Below are positions 11,975 to 23,329 of a DNA stretch of 64,000 nucleotides, one piece after another. Origin of the DNA: Orientallactaga sibirica (taxonomy: Eukaryota > Chordata > Mammalia > Rodentia > Dipodidae); the NCBI GenBank assembly GCA_036365145.1, contig JAEOAD010000031.1, positions 9,644,001 through 9,708,000 on the forward strand, written 5' to 3'. A program made the translations under genes and the position numbers. Positions within the stretch are counted from its first letter, which is position 1; the number at the start of each line of letters is the position of its first letter. Below the pieces are notes generated by a model. The model made no database searches, was not told where the DNA came from, and was given only the letters and a program-made list of their open reading frames with translations.

Positions 11975-12215
11975 GAAAGCCTGGAGGTGCATGCACACAA
12001 TCCCAGCTACTTAGGGGGCTGAAATAGCAGGTTGGCAAGTTTAAGGCTTGTCTGGGTTACAGAGTGAGCTCAAGGACAGCCTAGACAAATAATCAAGATC
12101 TTGCCTTAAAATTTAGAAAGAAAGTGCTCCTAACGTAGCTCAGTGGCAGAACTCTTGAATAGCAGGGAAGAGTCATCAGGTTTAATCTCAATTGCCACAA
12201 AAAAAGATGACAATA
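11975..12215 (+). repeat. B1-ID chimeric SINE (B1-dID type)
   Basis: A diverged B1 half (GGTGCATGCACACAATCCCAGC, GGGTTACAGAGTGAGCTCAAGG) is followed directly by an ID-like half (GTAGCTCAGTGGCAGAACTCTTGAATAGCAGGG) and an A-rich end. B1 followed by ID is the known B1-dID order. A second copy with the same order lies on the minus strand at 53330-53565. Confidence 0.62.
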
Positions 12216-12448
12216 CCTTCAAAAACACATCTCTCCATTTGGGTTGCATGTGTTGTATCACATAGTTTATGGGAAGGAAGTAAAGGATTGCCCTTGCACA
12301 GGAACTAATCAGGATGTGTTGGCTTAAACATGTCTTGAAATAAAATTATGTGCCTGCAAAATTTAACTGAAGTACTTCCTGGGTCATCTTCCATGCACTC
12401 ACCTTGTGTTTGGTAAAGTGCAGTTTCTCATCAAGAAGTTGCTGACAG

Positions 12449-12692
12449 GGCTGGAGAGATGGCTTAGCAGTTAAGGCGCCTGCCTCCTAAGCCTAAGAAC
12501 GCCAGTTCCAATCTCCAGCGGTTCCAATCTCCAGGTCCCACATTTAGCCAGATGCAAAGTGACGCAAGGGCACAATGCCACTCTTGACCACAAGAGGGTG
12601 CACACATCTGGATTTCGTTTGCAGCAGCTGAGACACTGCTGGCACGCCCATTCTCTATCTGTCTTCCTCTCCCTTTCTCTCTGTCTCTTTCT

Positions 12693-12725
<33 letters not shown>

Positions 12726-12735
12726 AAGAAAAAGA
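12449..12735 (+). repeat. DIP-like SINE, type B subfamily, with poly-A tail
   Basis: Head GGCTGGAGAGATGGCTTAGC, CTGCCTCCTAAGCCTAAGAA, a tandem GGTTCCAATCTCCAG block (two copies at about 12504-12535), ATTTAGCCAGATGCAAAGTG, CTTGACCACAAGAGGGTGC, CAGCAGCTGAGACACTGCTG, a pyrimidine tract and about 30 A. AAGTTGCTG occurs at 12436-12444 and 12736-12744. Confidence 0.9.
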
Positions 12736-12937
12736 AAGTTGCTGCCAAAGTGAACCTCACATAGCAAATATCACAAACTGAAGTCCTGCACGAAGCTCAT
12801 CCACAAGTATATCTTATGACTCTTACAGGGTTTTGAAAAAGATAGAATCTGATCCCAGCTTTTAAAAATTAGAAGATTTCACATTAAAATTAGAAAAAAA
12901 AATAACTTGATGGCTTACATTATAGAATGCAACAGCA

Positions 12938-13031
12938 GGGCCAGAGAGATGCTCAGCTGTGAGACGTGCTTGTTTGCAAAGCCTACTGATCCAGGTTCGA
13001 TTTGCCCAGTACTGATACAAAGTCAGAATCA
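12938..13031 (+). repeat. DIP-like SINE fragment (head only)
   Basis: GGGCCAGAGAGATGCTCAGC, GCTTGTTTGCAAAGCC and GATCCAGGTTCGATTTGCCC cover only the tRNA-like 5' part. Similar flanks (AGAATGCAACAGCA and AGAATATAACAGCA) suggest a short, internally primed or truncated insertion. Confidence 0.72.
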
Positions 13032-13390
13032 CAGAATATAACAGCAGATGGAAATCGACAGTAGTTGTACTTTCTATCATAATTCTATGTGGGTACCTGC
13101 CAAGACTCTTCTGGTTAAACCTATCACTCCAGCATCAGGTCACACAAAGGGTTCTCTCAAGCAAGGCAGCTCAAGGAACCCTTAACTCTTCTACTAACTC
13201 ACATGATATCTTCCAGCAACCAAGCATTTTTGCCTCTCAATGGGAAGTTGCAAACTTTGCAGCTGGAGCCATAATTGGAGGTATAGAATCTAACCAGTAG
13301 ATTGAAAAATAAGCTAGTGTTCAGGCAAACACTCTTCCTTGCTCTTTTATTTACCTGATTCCAGCATGTGTGATTGAGAGATGGGTTATG

Positions 13391-13630
13391 GGGCTGGAGA
13401 GATAGCTTAGTGGTTAAGGTGTTTGGCTGCAAAGCCAAAGGACCCAAGTTCAATTCCCCAGTACTCACATAAAGCCAGATGCACAAGGTGGCACATGTGT
13501 CTGGAGTTTGTTTGCAGTAGCTAAAGGCCAGGCCAGACCCATTTCTCTCTCTCTCTCTCTCTCTCTCTTTCTTCCTCTTTCTCACTCTCTCTTTCTCTCT
13601 CAAATAAATAAATAAAATACATTTTTTAAA
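13391..13630 (+). repeat. DIP-like SINE (type A)
   Basis: Full order: GGGCTGGAGAGATAGCTTAG, GCTGCAAAGCCAAAGGACCC, AGCCAGATGCACAAGGTGG, CTGGAGTTTGTTTGCAGTAG, a (TC)n tract and AAATAAATAAATAAAA. The 177-aa minus-strand frame that spans it is repeat sequence. Confidence 0.92.
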
Positions 13631-14311
13631 GAAGTGAATTAAGTGAAAAAGACAAATGATAGACCCGCTACTGTTTCTGACATATGCCTGTCTGTAATTG
13701 AAAATTTCCCCTTTCATAGTACAGATGATCATAGTTTGGGATAAACCTCACCAGTCCAAAATAATATATCATTATGTTTCATAAAGAGAAATAATTCACA
13801 ATAGTTATATTTGGGCTTTGAATGAATTAGTTTATTAGGACTATATTAAGTAAAGGTAAATGAAGAAATAACAAACAGCATATAATGCACAGAACATCAA
13901 GCCAGCATTAAACAACATCCAGCAGAAATGACTGCAGAAGCCCATTGAACAGTTTGCTGGAGCGGCTGATTGAGGGTCCCTGGCAGAGGATTTCTCCCCA
14001 GGTTAGGCTTCCAATTACAAGCCTCTACCAAGGTATTTTTATATTATGGAATAAAAGTGGTAAACTCTAATCAAAAAAGATTTGAGGTGTGGGGGTAGAG
14101 ATCCTGAGCAATGTCTCACCTATCAGCTGTTCTCAACAGTGTAGCGTTTTCAACCTTTGGGCTTCAACATGCTAGGATCTGAGACTGTGCTGTGGGGGTA
14201 CTTATCCCATTCCCAGAGTCAATCCTCAGTAAGCTGTAACAGCACAGGCAATTTATAAATATAATTTATATATAACTTATACTAGTGAAGCCTATTGATG
14301 CCACATTAAAA

Positions 14312-14597
14312 ATAAGTTGTGCTAGTTTAGAGAGAGCTCAGTGTGTGAGTACCTGAGTTTGGATCCCCACACCCAATGGAAAAGGCTGTATCCAATATTA
14401 GATGAACCCCAGTGTGTCTACAGCCAGATGGGCGGTGAAGGAGAGGAATACTTCCCAGAAGCTCATGGGCTAACTGATCTGGTGAACACGTCAGAGAACA
14501 ACAGTGAGAAAGCCTATGCCTAAAATAAACTGGAAAACGAAGATCGACATCCAAAGTTGTCCTTTGACCTCAACATGCGCACTGTGGCATAAGCTCC

Positions 14598-14653
<56 letters not shown>
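14312..14653 (+). repeat. B3-type SINE ending in (CA)n
   Basis: GAGAGCTCAGTGTGTGAGTACCTGAGTTTGGATCCCCACA, GGTGAACACGTCAGAG, and TTTGACCTCAACATGC before a CA tract follow the rodent B3 order (tRNA-like head, then TTGACCTCTGGCCTCCACA-type 3' end and CA repeat). The CA tract is at 14602-14653. Confidence 0.68.
14602..14653. repeat. (CA)n microsatellite
   Basis: About 26 CA units at the 3' end of the B3-like SINE, where such tracts normally grow. Confidence 0.96.
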
Positions 14654-14654
<1 letters not shown>

Positions 14655-15079
14655 TATGTTACAGTTTTTCCATCACTTGACATTAGAGCAGTTGTAAATA
14701 CTAATTGAAATGCAGATATACAAGGAGATTGTAGTAGTTGGTTAAAAACATGGTGCTCTAGCTTATTCAGTGCATGCTTCTTTTATGATTCATAGTCGTA
14801 ATCTCAAGTAAGAATTATTTGTAAGTCTCTCAATAAATACCTGCAGTGACTCAATTTTTCTTAGCTCATTTTGAGATACATAAGATTTACATAATAATGA
14901 TATCTCCATAGAACATTCCTACTGAGGAATCAGAAATCAAAAAACAAAGCACATATTCAAACTCAAGTGTAGAAAACCAATTTTTTAAAACAATAAGACT
15001 TGAAGTGTCCTTTCCAAAGAGGATACATACATAGTTGGCAAGTAAGTATGCAAAAAAGACATCAAAATTATATATCATT

Positions 15080-15930
15080 AGGAATTTTCAGTTAAAATGT
15101 GACATCACTAGTATGTACTGAATGAAATGCAAAATGTTAAATACCAGCAATAATGTGGAATTATAAGAACTCTCACTCATTGCTGCTAGTGGGAATGCAA
15201 AGTGGTTAAAGCCCCTTTAAAGATTGACTGGTGGCTTGTTTTTATAAAGCTAATATTTTTATCATATGATAGAGCAGTCATACTCTTTCACAAAGTGAAA
15301 ACTTTCATTCACACAAAAACCTGCACAGAGATGTTCATAGAAGCTTTATTAATGACTACCAAAATAAGGAAACATTTGAGAGGTCCTTCAATATATGGGT
15401 GGATAAACAATAATAGCAAAAGGCTATTATTCTGTGCTAAGGAGGAATAGGTTGTCAAACCATGAAAAGAAATGGACAGAGCTTCAATCACTATTGCTAA
15501 GTGAAAGAAGCCAATCTAGATAATACTACATCCTGTAAGACTCCAGCTTTGTGATAACCCAGTATACATAAAGCTGTAAAGCAGTAAAAGATCATTGGTT
15601 GGCAGGAATTGAGGGGGACATTGAGGATATGGAACAGAATAGGTTTTAGGGCAGTAAAATAACTCTGCATGATGCTATATTATTGGGTAAATATAATTAT
15701 ACATCGATCCAAACCCATAGACTATACAACACAAAGAGTTACCCTAATGTACACTATGGACTTTAGCTATCAATATCATATCAGGATATTAATAATTTCA
15801 AATGTACCACAATAATGCAGGGTATTAACAGAAGATAAATTAGTGTGAGGTGGATTTATGAGAATTTTATTTTCTGCCCATTTTTTCTGAAACCTAAAAC
15901 ATGTTAATAAAAAGGACATTTAGAATTTTT
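15080..15930 (+). mobile_element. Old L1 3' region (L1M-like)
   Basis: CATTGCTGCTAGTGGGAATGCAAAGTGG, GAGCAGTCATACTCTTTCAC, ACCTGCACAGAGATGTTCATAGAAGC, ATATGGGTGGATAAAC and GCTAAGTGAAAGAAGCC follow the classic end of L1 ORF2 plus 3' UTR in old mammalian L1s. All reading frames are broken. It is 5'-truncated, as usual for L1. Confidence 0.8.
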
Positions 15931-16420
15931 TAATCAAAGCATGTGAATTTTTTCAGCAATATGAGAAAAAACTCAATGGTTGCCTATGAGTCTTGTCTCC
16001 AAACCATTTCTACTTTTTGTATTCCCCAAAAGATATACAGAGAAAAGTGGTTAAGTTCGATTTGATAATTTGCATTAGTTTTCAGGTGTCTGATATGTGT
16101 GAGGTAGGTTATCATTGCCTACCTCAAAGTCTAACGTAGATGAAAAAAATATGGGTTATCTCTGTATACAAACTGAATACTTTAACCTAACTAATAAAGA
16201 TAGAAATCAAATATGATTGAGTCATTGACAGATCTGTCATGTTGTTTTCTGTGTCTCCACCATGGAGAAGGTATGTCACTACTTCCCTGAATCTGTCCTT
16301 TCACTTAAGAAGAGTCATGGCAGTCAAATCTCAGATCTTAGACATTAGAACCTAAACTGATTTAGAAAATACAAGATACTGTCACCCAGATTCTTTTCTT
16401 TTCTCTTCTTATTCAAATAC
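15931..16420. other. Unique DNA, nothing recognised
   Basis: No repeat or exon recognised between the L1 end and the CA/GA microsatellite. Confidence 0.4.
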
Positions 16421-16421
16421 A

Positions 16422-16456
<35 letters not shown>

Positions 16457-16475
16457 GGGGGAGAGAGAAAGAGAC
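16421..16475. repeat. (CA)n(GA)n compound microsatellite
   Basis: A CA run followed directly by a GA run and a GGGGAGAGAGA stretch. Simple sequence; the overlapping reverse frame is not coding. Confidence 0.93.
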
Positions 16476-16479
16476 AGAA

Positions 16480-17700
16480 AGAGAGTGTCTCTATGTCCAG
16501 TTTTTTTCTTGCCATATTCTGCAAAATCAAAGTCTGGCTTCAACTGGAGAGTAACATTGGACTAGCAAAATAAATATCTTAACTCAGGAGAATGATTTCT
16601 ACATTCCATATGATGTTAAGAATAGGCAAGGTACATCAAAGATTTGAGAAGAAAAAGGGGCTTAAAATACAAAGCTCAATCCCCATTGGCTTGCAATCCC
16701 CAAATTACTCCATCAGGCCCCATGCCAGTTAATCATAGTAAAGAAGCTTGTGTTTAGAACCTGCCTGTATCAAAAGATGATATTTTCAACTTCTGCACAG
16801 ATTTGTGAAATAAGAGAGACATCAGAAATCTAAAAGCAAAGCATGCTGACTTCACAGAAAACTTCAAGAAAGTTATGTGATTCTCCTACTACTTAAAGAG
16901 TCATCAACAAGACAGAATACCTACAATGTTCCCTTTGTAAAGAAGCGGATTTGGCCTCACTCTGGAAGCAACATCTTATTTCACAAACCTGAGAGATCAT
17001 CGGATTTATGTTTTCACTGTTGAACACATATATGAATGATGTGTTACTTATGTGTCAGTTTTAACTTCTTGACATTAAAGATAAGCAAAAGAGCAATGAT
17101 TGTATTTCACCACTATTTATAGGCAATTTTTAATGATCCTACTGAGAAATAGGAGAGTAAATTTTATTTTCTTTTCAATTGCTAAAGTTAAGGGTATAGA
17201 TATTATTAAATGGTGGAACATAAAACCGTATGCCACTGAAAAAGAAGGCGGCTGGTACTGAAGCATGGGTGAACTACAAGCTGGCCTAGGCTCTCTCTGT
17301 GCAAGGGCAAGCTAACTAAGGAGTCCATGTTATCTGGCTTTGTGATCAAAAGACATCAGTTCTTTGTTATCTGGGTGATTTTAGCCCAGTCCCACAATCT
17401 CAGAAAAATCTTGCAGTTTTTACTGAATCTATTGCAAAGAATATGACCATTTCCCTAGGGTCATCATGAGAAATAATTATAATAAGCCACAGAAATATTT
17501 GTAGACTGGATTTGTGGTAGGTAGTTGATAACTTGTTTATTGACAACATTGTCATCAAATTTCCTATAATTTTATAACAAAAGTTTCCAATTTTGTTTCA
17601 GGTTTTGTTGAATTTTTTTTTTAACCTTTTACCTACAAAAAGAAAATAAAACACGGTCTATTTTAGTATATGCAGAGGTGCCCCCCCCCCAGGTTAGAGG
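16480..17700. other. Unique AT-rich DNA
   Basis: No recognised repeat or exon. A run of about 12 C lies near 17681-17692. Confidence 0.4.
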
Positions 17701-17721
17701 TAGTTTCATTTTAATATTCTT

Positions 17722-17891
17722 TTCTTTTTTTTTGTTCTTTGTTTTTTTGGTTTTTTGAGGTAGGGTTTCACTCTACTTTAGGGTGACCTGGAATTCACTC
17801 TGCAGTCACAGGGTGGCCTTAAACTCATGGTGATCCTCCTACCTCTGCCTCCAGAGTGCTGGGATTAAAGGTGTGTGCCACAGAACCTGGC
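17722..17891 (-). repeat. B1 SINE, reversed, with 16-bp target duplication
   Basis: T-rich start, TTTTTTGAGGTAGGGTTTCAC, GTGACCTGGAATTCACTC, CCTCCAGAGTGCTGGGATTA and GTGTGTGCCACAGAACCTGG. TCATTTTAATATTCTT is at 17706-17721 and 17892-17907, identical over 16 bp, so this is a relatively young insertion. Confidence 0.93.
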
Positions 17892-17907
17892 TCATTTTAA
17901 TATTCTT

Positions 17908-19480
17908 CATATGGGTAGATGATTAACCTGGAGAGCTAATCATGCCAGTAAATGTTCACCCTATGCTTAAGGATTTGTGCCTCTTGTGTCTTTACACAGA
18001 AGTATTTAGGATGACCCAATAGTTCTGTCCACAGTAGGAGATTCTGAAACACTCTTTCCATGTCACTAAGGGATAATCTGTCCTCATTCTTCTTGGACAG
18101 GAAAAGTGGAAATTTGCTACTCAGGGCTAAAGAATAATAAAAAAAGAAAGAAACAACAAATGGCAAACAGACTGCTGCACATGTCCGGAGGGCCCTCTGG
18201 GTTCCTTCCACTGAAGGATAAGCTTTCACATATTTTGGCACTTTCAATAGAAGTAATTAAACTTTGGCACATTCAAAATTTCTCTGTTTCTCTTCTCTTC
18301 CAGATGGATGGGGTGGGAAGAGAATAAAGGGATTGGGCTCCTCTACTTCTGTCTGAAAAAGATTCCTTTTCTGCTATGTAATGTGCCAGTTTTCTCCCAT
18401 TCTTAGGCAGAATGCCCACCTTGGAAGCCAAGTGGATGGGTATTAGAAAGCAGGGGGCTGTAGGAGACAGGATGTATGCATGGCTGCTGTGTTACAGTAC
18501 ACCATTAGCCAAGGGCCCAGATGCTGGAGACAGAAGCAAAACAGTATTAGTAAGAGAAGTCTTAAATAGATTTTATAGCCTATCCTCAGCTCAGTTTTCA
18601 ACGATTTCTCAAATAATATATAATGCGGTGTTCAAATATACAACAAGAGAGTGGGTTCCTCAGAAAGAAAGACTGTGCTGAAAGTCTGAAAACCTGTATA
18701 AATGAGGAAACAGTCCAGAAGGTCCACAGTGTGATACAGAGAAGTGGCTTACAGGTATGGGTGAACTTGAGGGGTAAGGGGTCTTCCAGTTCTGAGAATA
18801 AATAAAAAACAGTCTTCTTCAGTTGAGCAATACCAGAAAATGGCTACACATTCCAAATGGATGTTGACCTATTCTTCCTTCCTTCTCTCATGACTTTTAC
18901 TGAACTGTAATTGCACCTAGTGGCACAGAGGTTCATCTCCCATTACAAGACAGGTCTACACCAAACAGTGTGTCAGCAGCCGGGGTAGGAGGTCTGATTT
19001 AAGATAGGTCACTACTGAGAAAGCAGCCTTAACTGCTTTACCTCTGGAGGAGCAAGAGACAAAAGTAATAACTAGTGTCTCCCTTACCTCTGGGCCAGGC
19101 CTCTTTTTTTCTCCTAATGTATTTGACTACAGAAATCTTGCTTTTGAATTCTAAAGGCACTTCCCCTGTCAAGGCCTGATTTTTAAATAATCACCCACAA
19201 TGTTGTTAAGGGCCATGCCTTCTGATAAACTCTGATTCCATAAAAATATTGGTAACTACAGCATTTGCATTCCAGCTGTATATTCTTGAGCCCATTGAAA
19301 ATATTTTCTGACGCAGAGAGGGTATTAGAATTCACTGACATTTGCCCAGAAGTAACTAAGTGAAGATAGAAACCTTGAGTTTGTTCTCAAATCAATGCTG
19401 CATATGCTCTAATTCTATTTGCTACTTTTTGAAGTGAAGATAGATTCTTATCTTTATTAAAGTTCCAATTTCATTGTTAC
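17908..19480. other. Unique DNA, no feature recognised
   Basis: Frames here (for example 17936-18247 minus, 18412-18681 plus) show no family similarity, splice context or conserved motif I can name. Treated as non-coding. Confidence 0.42.
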
Positions 19481-19489
19481 TTATTGAAC

Positions 19490-19690
19490 AAATCAACAAC
19501 ACAACAGCAGCAGCTTCTATTTACTGGGCACTTATGTCTTTCAATGTACCAGGGGGCTGATAAACGCTTCATATAAGGTTCCAGTTTAATTCTCAGAATA
19601 ATTCCACAAAGTAGGAAATTTGTTACACCAATGCCATCCTCATCATACTGTGTGTGATAAATTAAGCATATAAAGTCCACAGTTCCAGTT
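19490..19690 (+). repeat. MIR SINE fragment
   Basis: CTATTTACTGGGCACTTATG...ACCAGGGGGCTGATAAACGCTTCATATAAGG...TTTAATTCTCAGAATAATTCCACAAAGTAGG follows MIR (TTATTGAGCACTTACTATGTGCCAGGCACTGTGCTAAGCGCTTTACAT...AATCCTCACAACAACCCTATGAGGTAGG). The right part is decayed. Confidence 0.72.
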
Positions 19691-20099
19691 AATAACCGAG
19701 GATTAGAATTCCTCTGGCATGGAAATCACCAATGTCTACAAATGCCACAGTATTACAAAGAACAACAGAAAGCCAAGGAATGATTGAAGGAGAGAGGGAA
19801 GAAAGGAGGAAGTTTGGAAGAAAAAGAGGGAAAGGAAAAAGGAATAAAAATATAGTTAACTTCTGGAGGCATAAAATGACTGTAGACCCTTGCAGAAATT
19901 TGAATGGCAAGAAAATCTGGTAAAAGTAGCCCGTGGCTAAACCAAGAGACCTCAATCCATTTATAAGCTAGGTAGGTGACTATATGGACATTATTTATTC
20001 TATCCTTTGCAGTTTCTTTCACTATAGGATGTGGAAATAACTATACTCTGCATAAATCATTCCAAAATCCAGTGACATGTGATCATAGAAAATGTCTGT

Positions 20100-20880
20100 A
20101 TTTCTTCCCTTTTGTTCCCATAGCATACCACTGGTATGTTCTTCTCAGGGCTTAATTAGCTGAGCAAAAATTTTGTCTGTCTTTGCAAAACACCTTGTTC
20201 ATTTAATTTAAAAAGCATGTGTTTTCTCATTCATTGAACTAATTAACCCACTTATGCCCAACTGAAACACTCTTGATGCTTAACTTTACAATGACATCTT
20301 CATAGATATGCGGATGTTTTCAAGCCCTTCATTCTAAGTCAAAAGATTTTTTAAGAAATGCAAATTAATTATATTATTAGCATACATAATGTATAATAAA
20401 AAAGGGAAGTGCCTTGAAAAAATATCTAATAATGTATAACCCAATTGGCTTTCAATATTACTTGCCTCAGCTAACTACTAGCTCACTGTCAAAGAATCTG
20501 TTCCTCTTAAATCAAATCTACACAAACTTCTTGTTTTAAATGAGTTTAAGCCAGCAGATTTCTGCAATTTAATGTCCCCATATCTTTAACAAGAAGCCAT
20601 CCTGTCAGGCTATTTAATCCATGGGAGGTCATTGTAAACAAGCAGATGGGATACAATGGTTTCAGTTACCTCCAATTCTAGGGTATTTCAATATCCAGGA
20701 AAATTTCACAAAGGGTGAAGTCTGCAAGCATTCCAAGTCAAGCAGTCTCAGGGCCCTTGGAGAATGTGAGAGCTGACAGGGAACGGTGTTACAGACTTCC
20801 TTCTCTGGCTTGATTAAATTAGCATCAGCTCTCCCTGGCCTAGTACAGCATATCCAGCATGTTTAAGATATAAAACTCCT
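20100..20880. promoter_or_regulatory. Repeat-free block, candidate conserved noncoding element
   Basis: About 780 bp without any recognised repeat, in a window where most such stretches are interrupted. It holds an octamer ATGCAAAT (20358-20365) overlapping a homeodomain-type TTAATTA (20365-20371), with further TAAT-rich text. This composition is common in deeply conserved enhancers. Regulatory function is inferred only. No frame here shows coding character. Confidence 0.35.
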
Positions 20881-21470
20881 TGGGACTGTGCCACTAAATG
20901 CACAAGTCAGTCCAATTTGTCTCTCTTTAATATTCTTTATGATATTGCTTAGCTTAGAGAGTAATTCAGGAGTAGGTTTGGGGGTGATGGCAATGATTAG
21001 TAAACCAGCAATCCCCTGTGATTTGGCTTCCTTTCTGTCCCTAGGCTCTAGGAATCTTTTCTACTTTATCTACTTAAGGTACCTTCATCAGGAAAATAAA
21101 GTAGCAGATTTTTGAGTGACATTCTAAACCCTCCCCAATATTTCCAGACAAAGATATTCTTACATATGTCTACTACCTAGGAAGTTCTCTTTATGTAAAA
21201 CAAGATTTAAATACTGTTGATGCAGGATTTGGTGATCCAAACTTGGGGGTTATCCCAAACTTGTGAACCATAAATTTGAGTCCTTATACTAGTTTTAACA
21301 AAGAATTGATAAAATGTACTTGAGAAGGATAACTTGTGAATTATTGAATTTATTTGGGATAAGTCATAATTTCTGAGGTTTATTTAGGGGAAATTTGGGG
21401 CAGTTCCACACACAGGTAGAACACTGGGCATAGAAGCCCCTTCAAGTAACAGACTAGAAAGGATTAAGAA
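20881..21470. other. Unique DNA
   Basis: No repeat or exon recognised. Confidence 0.4.
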
Positions 21471-21474
21471 ATAG

Positions 21475-21553
21475 TGAAGCATGCATCTGGAGTTGGTTTG
21501 CAGTGGCTAGAGGTCCCAGCACACCCATTCTCTCCCTCTCTCTCTCTCTCTTT

Positions 21554-21606
<53 letters not shown>

Positions 21607-21646
21607 TATGCCTGTCTCTCTCTGCTTGCAAATAAATAAATTTAAA
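21475..21646 (+). repeat. DIP-like SINE (type A), 5'-truncated, with an (AT)n expansion
   Basis: Begins in the body (AAGCATGCATCTGGAGTTGG, TTTGCAGTGGCTAGAGG), then a (TC)n tract, an inserted run of about 22 AT units at 21556-21598 and an AAATAAATAAATTTAAAA tail. The AT run has grown inside the SINE's simple-repeat region. Confidence 0.84.
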
Positions 21647-22700
21647 AAGCAGTGAAGGACTCAGATAGCAAAGATAAATCATAAATGTAATCAAAGTGAG
21701 AGGGTACCACAAAAAGAAGGCAAAAAGTAAAATACCCAAGATAAGTATTCACCCCTTCCCAGGCATGCTGGTCCCAGAAAGGGTAGGAAGGAGGGACAGA
21801 ATCATGTAGATGCTCAGGCCCAGTCACAAGACAAAAGGAAAAGAGACTGGACCATGTGGATAACTTCCTTTCTATGGATCACACATTCGATGCATTCAGG
21901 ATGAGTCTTGTCATGGAGAAAGAGTTAAGATATGATTGGTTTGTGGACTTAGAGGGCTGACCCAGAGAGACTGAGCTGTAAAAAAAAAGTAGGACATTGC
22001 TGCTAGCCATGTCACTGGGAGCCATCTTGGAGAGATAAGGTAAGACCCAAGTTTTCAATTTTGCCAAGATGGACAGAATGGCATTTCCTTGTTCCCCCTT
22101 TGGGCTCCTGTCCCTGACTAACTGCCTGAAAGAAACTATCTTACCCCTATTTCTCCTTCACAGTTACTCAAGTTGCTTCACTGTGAAGCACCAGTTTTCA
22201 GAATGAGATTGCGGCTGGGGCTAACGACTTTTAAAAGGGAAGTCTAGACATAGAAAAGGTACTTAGAATGTAAAGTCAAGTCACTGGTGCTGATATGGAT
22301 GATAGCTTGCTAGCCCATCATGGGATATGATGATCACACTGTTACAGGCTCTTACCAAGAAGAAAGACTACTTGCCAAACCATTATACATGCTTTCACAT
22401 ATCAATGCATTTATCAGTCCTATTTCTCCTTTCCCAAATGATTTAAGGTACATAAAGTAATGCATAGTTGAGTAAATTCCAAACAAAAACAGAGTCAGAT
22501 AGTGTCATTTATAACAGGAGATTAAGACTTAGAAGAAAAAAAAAGAAAACATAAAAATAGAGGCAACTTGAAAATATACAGCTAAAATTTTTATTGTAAA
22601 TTTACCCTTGGGCTTCATGGCTACTAAATGGCTACTAAAGCACAAATGGAAACATGTTCAGTTTCATGATTCTCATCATCTTTATTTAAAAAAAACTATC
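21647..22700. other. Unique DNA
   Basis: No repeat or exon recognised. Short frames (21642-21827, 21879-22067 minus) lack support. Confidence 0.4.
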
Positions 22701-22701
22701 A

Positions 22702-22847
22702 GGCTGGAGAGATGGTTAGTGGTTAAGGTGCTTGCCTATGAAACCTAAGAACCCAGGTTCGATTTCCCAGGACCCTCGTAAGCCAGATGCAAAAAGTGGT
22801 GCATGCTTTTGGTGTTCGCTTACAGTGGTTGGAGGCCCTGGTGTGCC

Positions 22848-22893
<46 letters not shown>

Positions 22894-22935
22894 ATCTGCC
22901 TCTTTCTTTATCTCCCTCAAATAATTAAAAAGTAA
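22702..22935 (+). repeat. DIP-like SINE (type A)
   Basis: AGGCTGGAGAGATGGTTAGTGG, TTGCCTATGAAACCTAAGAA, CCCAGGTTCGATTTCCCAGG, AGCCAGATGCAAAAAGTGG, TTACAGTGGTTGGAGGCCC and a (TC)n tract at about 22852-22884, then a degraded A tail. Confidence 0.9.
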
Positions 22936-23087
22936 GTAAGATAAAATAAAAATTATTAAAGCAAAAAAATATCAAATTTTTAGGGTGTGAGCATGACTAC
23001 AGAATATACTTTATGGCAAATGAAGCAGCATAAATCTAGTAAGTGTCCCTGTATAACCATAGTTCAAACACTAAATAGTGCATTCTA

Positions 23088-23281
23088 GGGCTGGAGAGAT
23101 AGCTTAGAGGTTTAGGGGCCTCCCTGCTAAGCCTAAGAATGCTGATTCCAATATCCAGGTCCCACATTTAACCAGATGCAAAGTGACACAAGGGTGCAAT
23201 GCTGCACTTGCCCACAAGGGGGCGCACGCATCTAGAGTTTGTTTACAGAGGATGATTGGCTACTGGCGCACCCATTTTCTA

Positions 23282-23318
<37 letters not shown>

Positions 23319-23325
23319 AAAAAAA
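23088..23325 (+). repeat. DIP-like SINE, type B subfamily without the internal duplication
   Basis: GGGCTGGAGAGATAGCTTAG, CCTCCCTGCTAAGCCTAAGAA, a single GATTCCAATATCCAG block, ATTTAACCAGATGCAAAGTG, GCCCACAAGGGGGCGCACG and a (TC)n then A tail. AGTGCATTCTA on the left and AGTGCATTTTA on the right are probable target duplications. The single block separates it from the other type B copies. Confidence 0.87.
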
Positions 23326-23329
23326 AGTG

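Noticed and set aside
13199..13732. 177-aa minus-strand open frame
   Set aside because: Runs through a DIP-like SINE, including its (GA)n tract; Arg/Glu-rich part is translated repeat.
22840..22890. Regular short repeats considered as a CRISPR-like array
   Set aside because: Simple (TC)n tract in a SINE; no spacer structure and the genome is mammalian.
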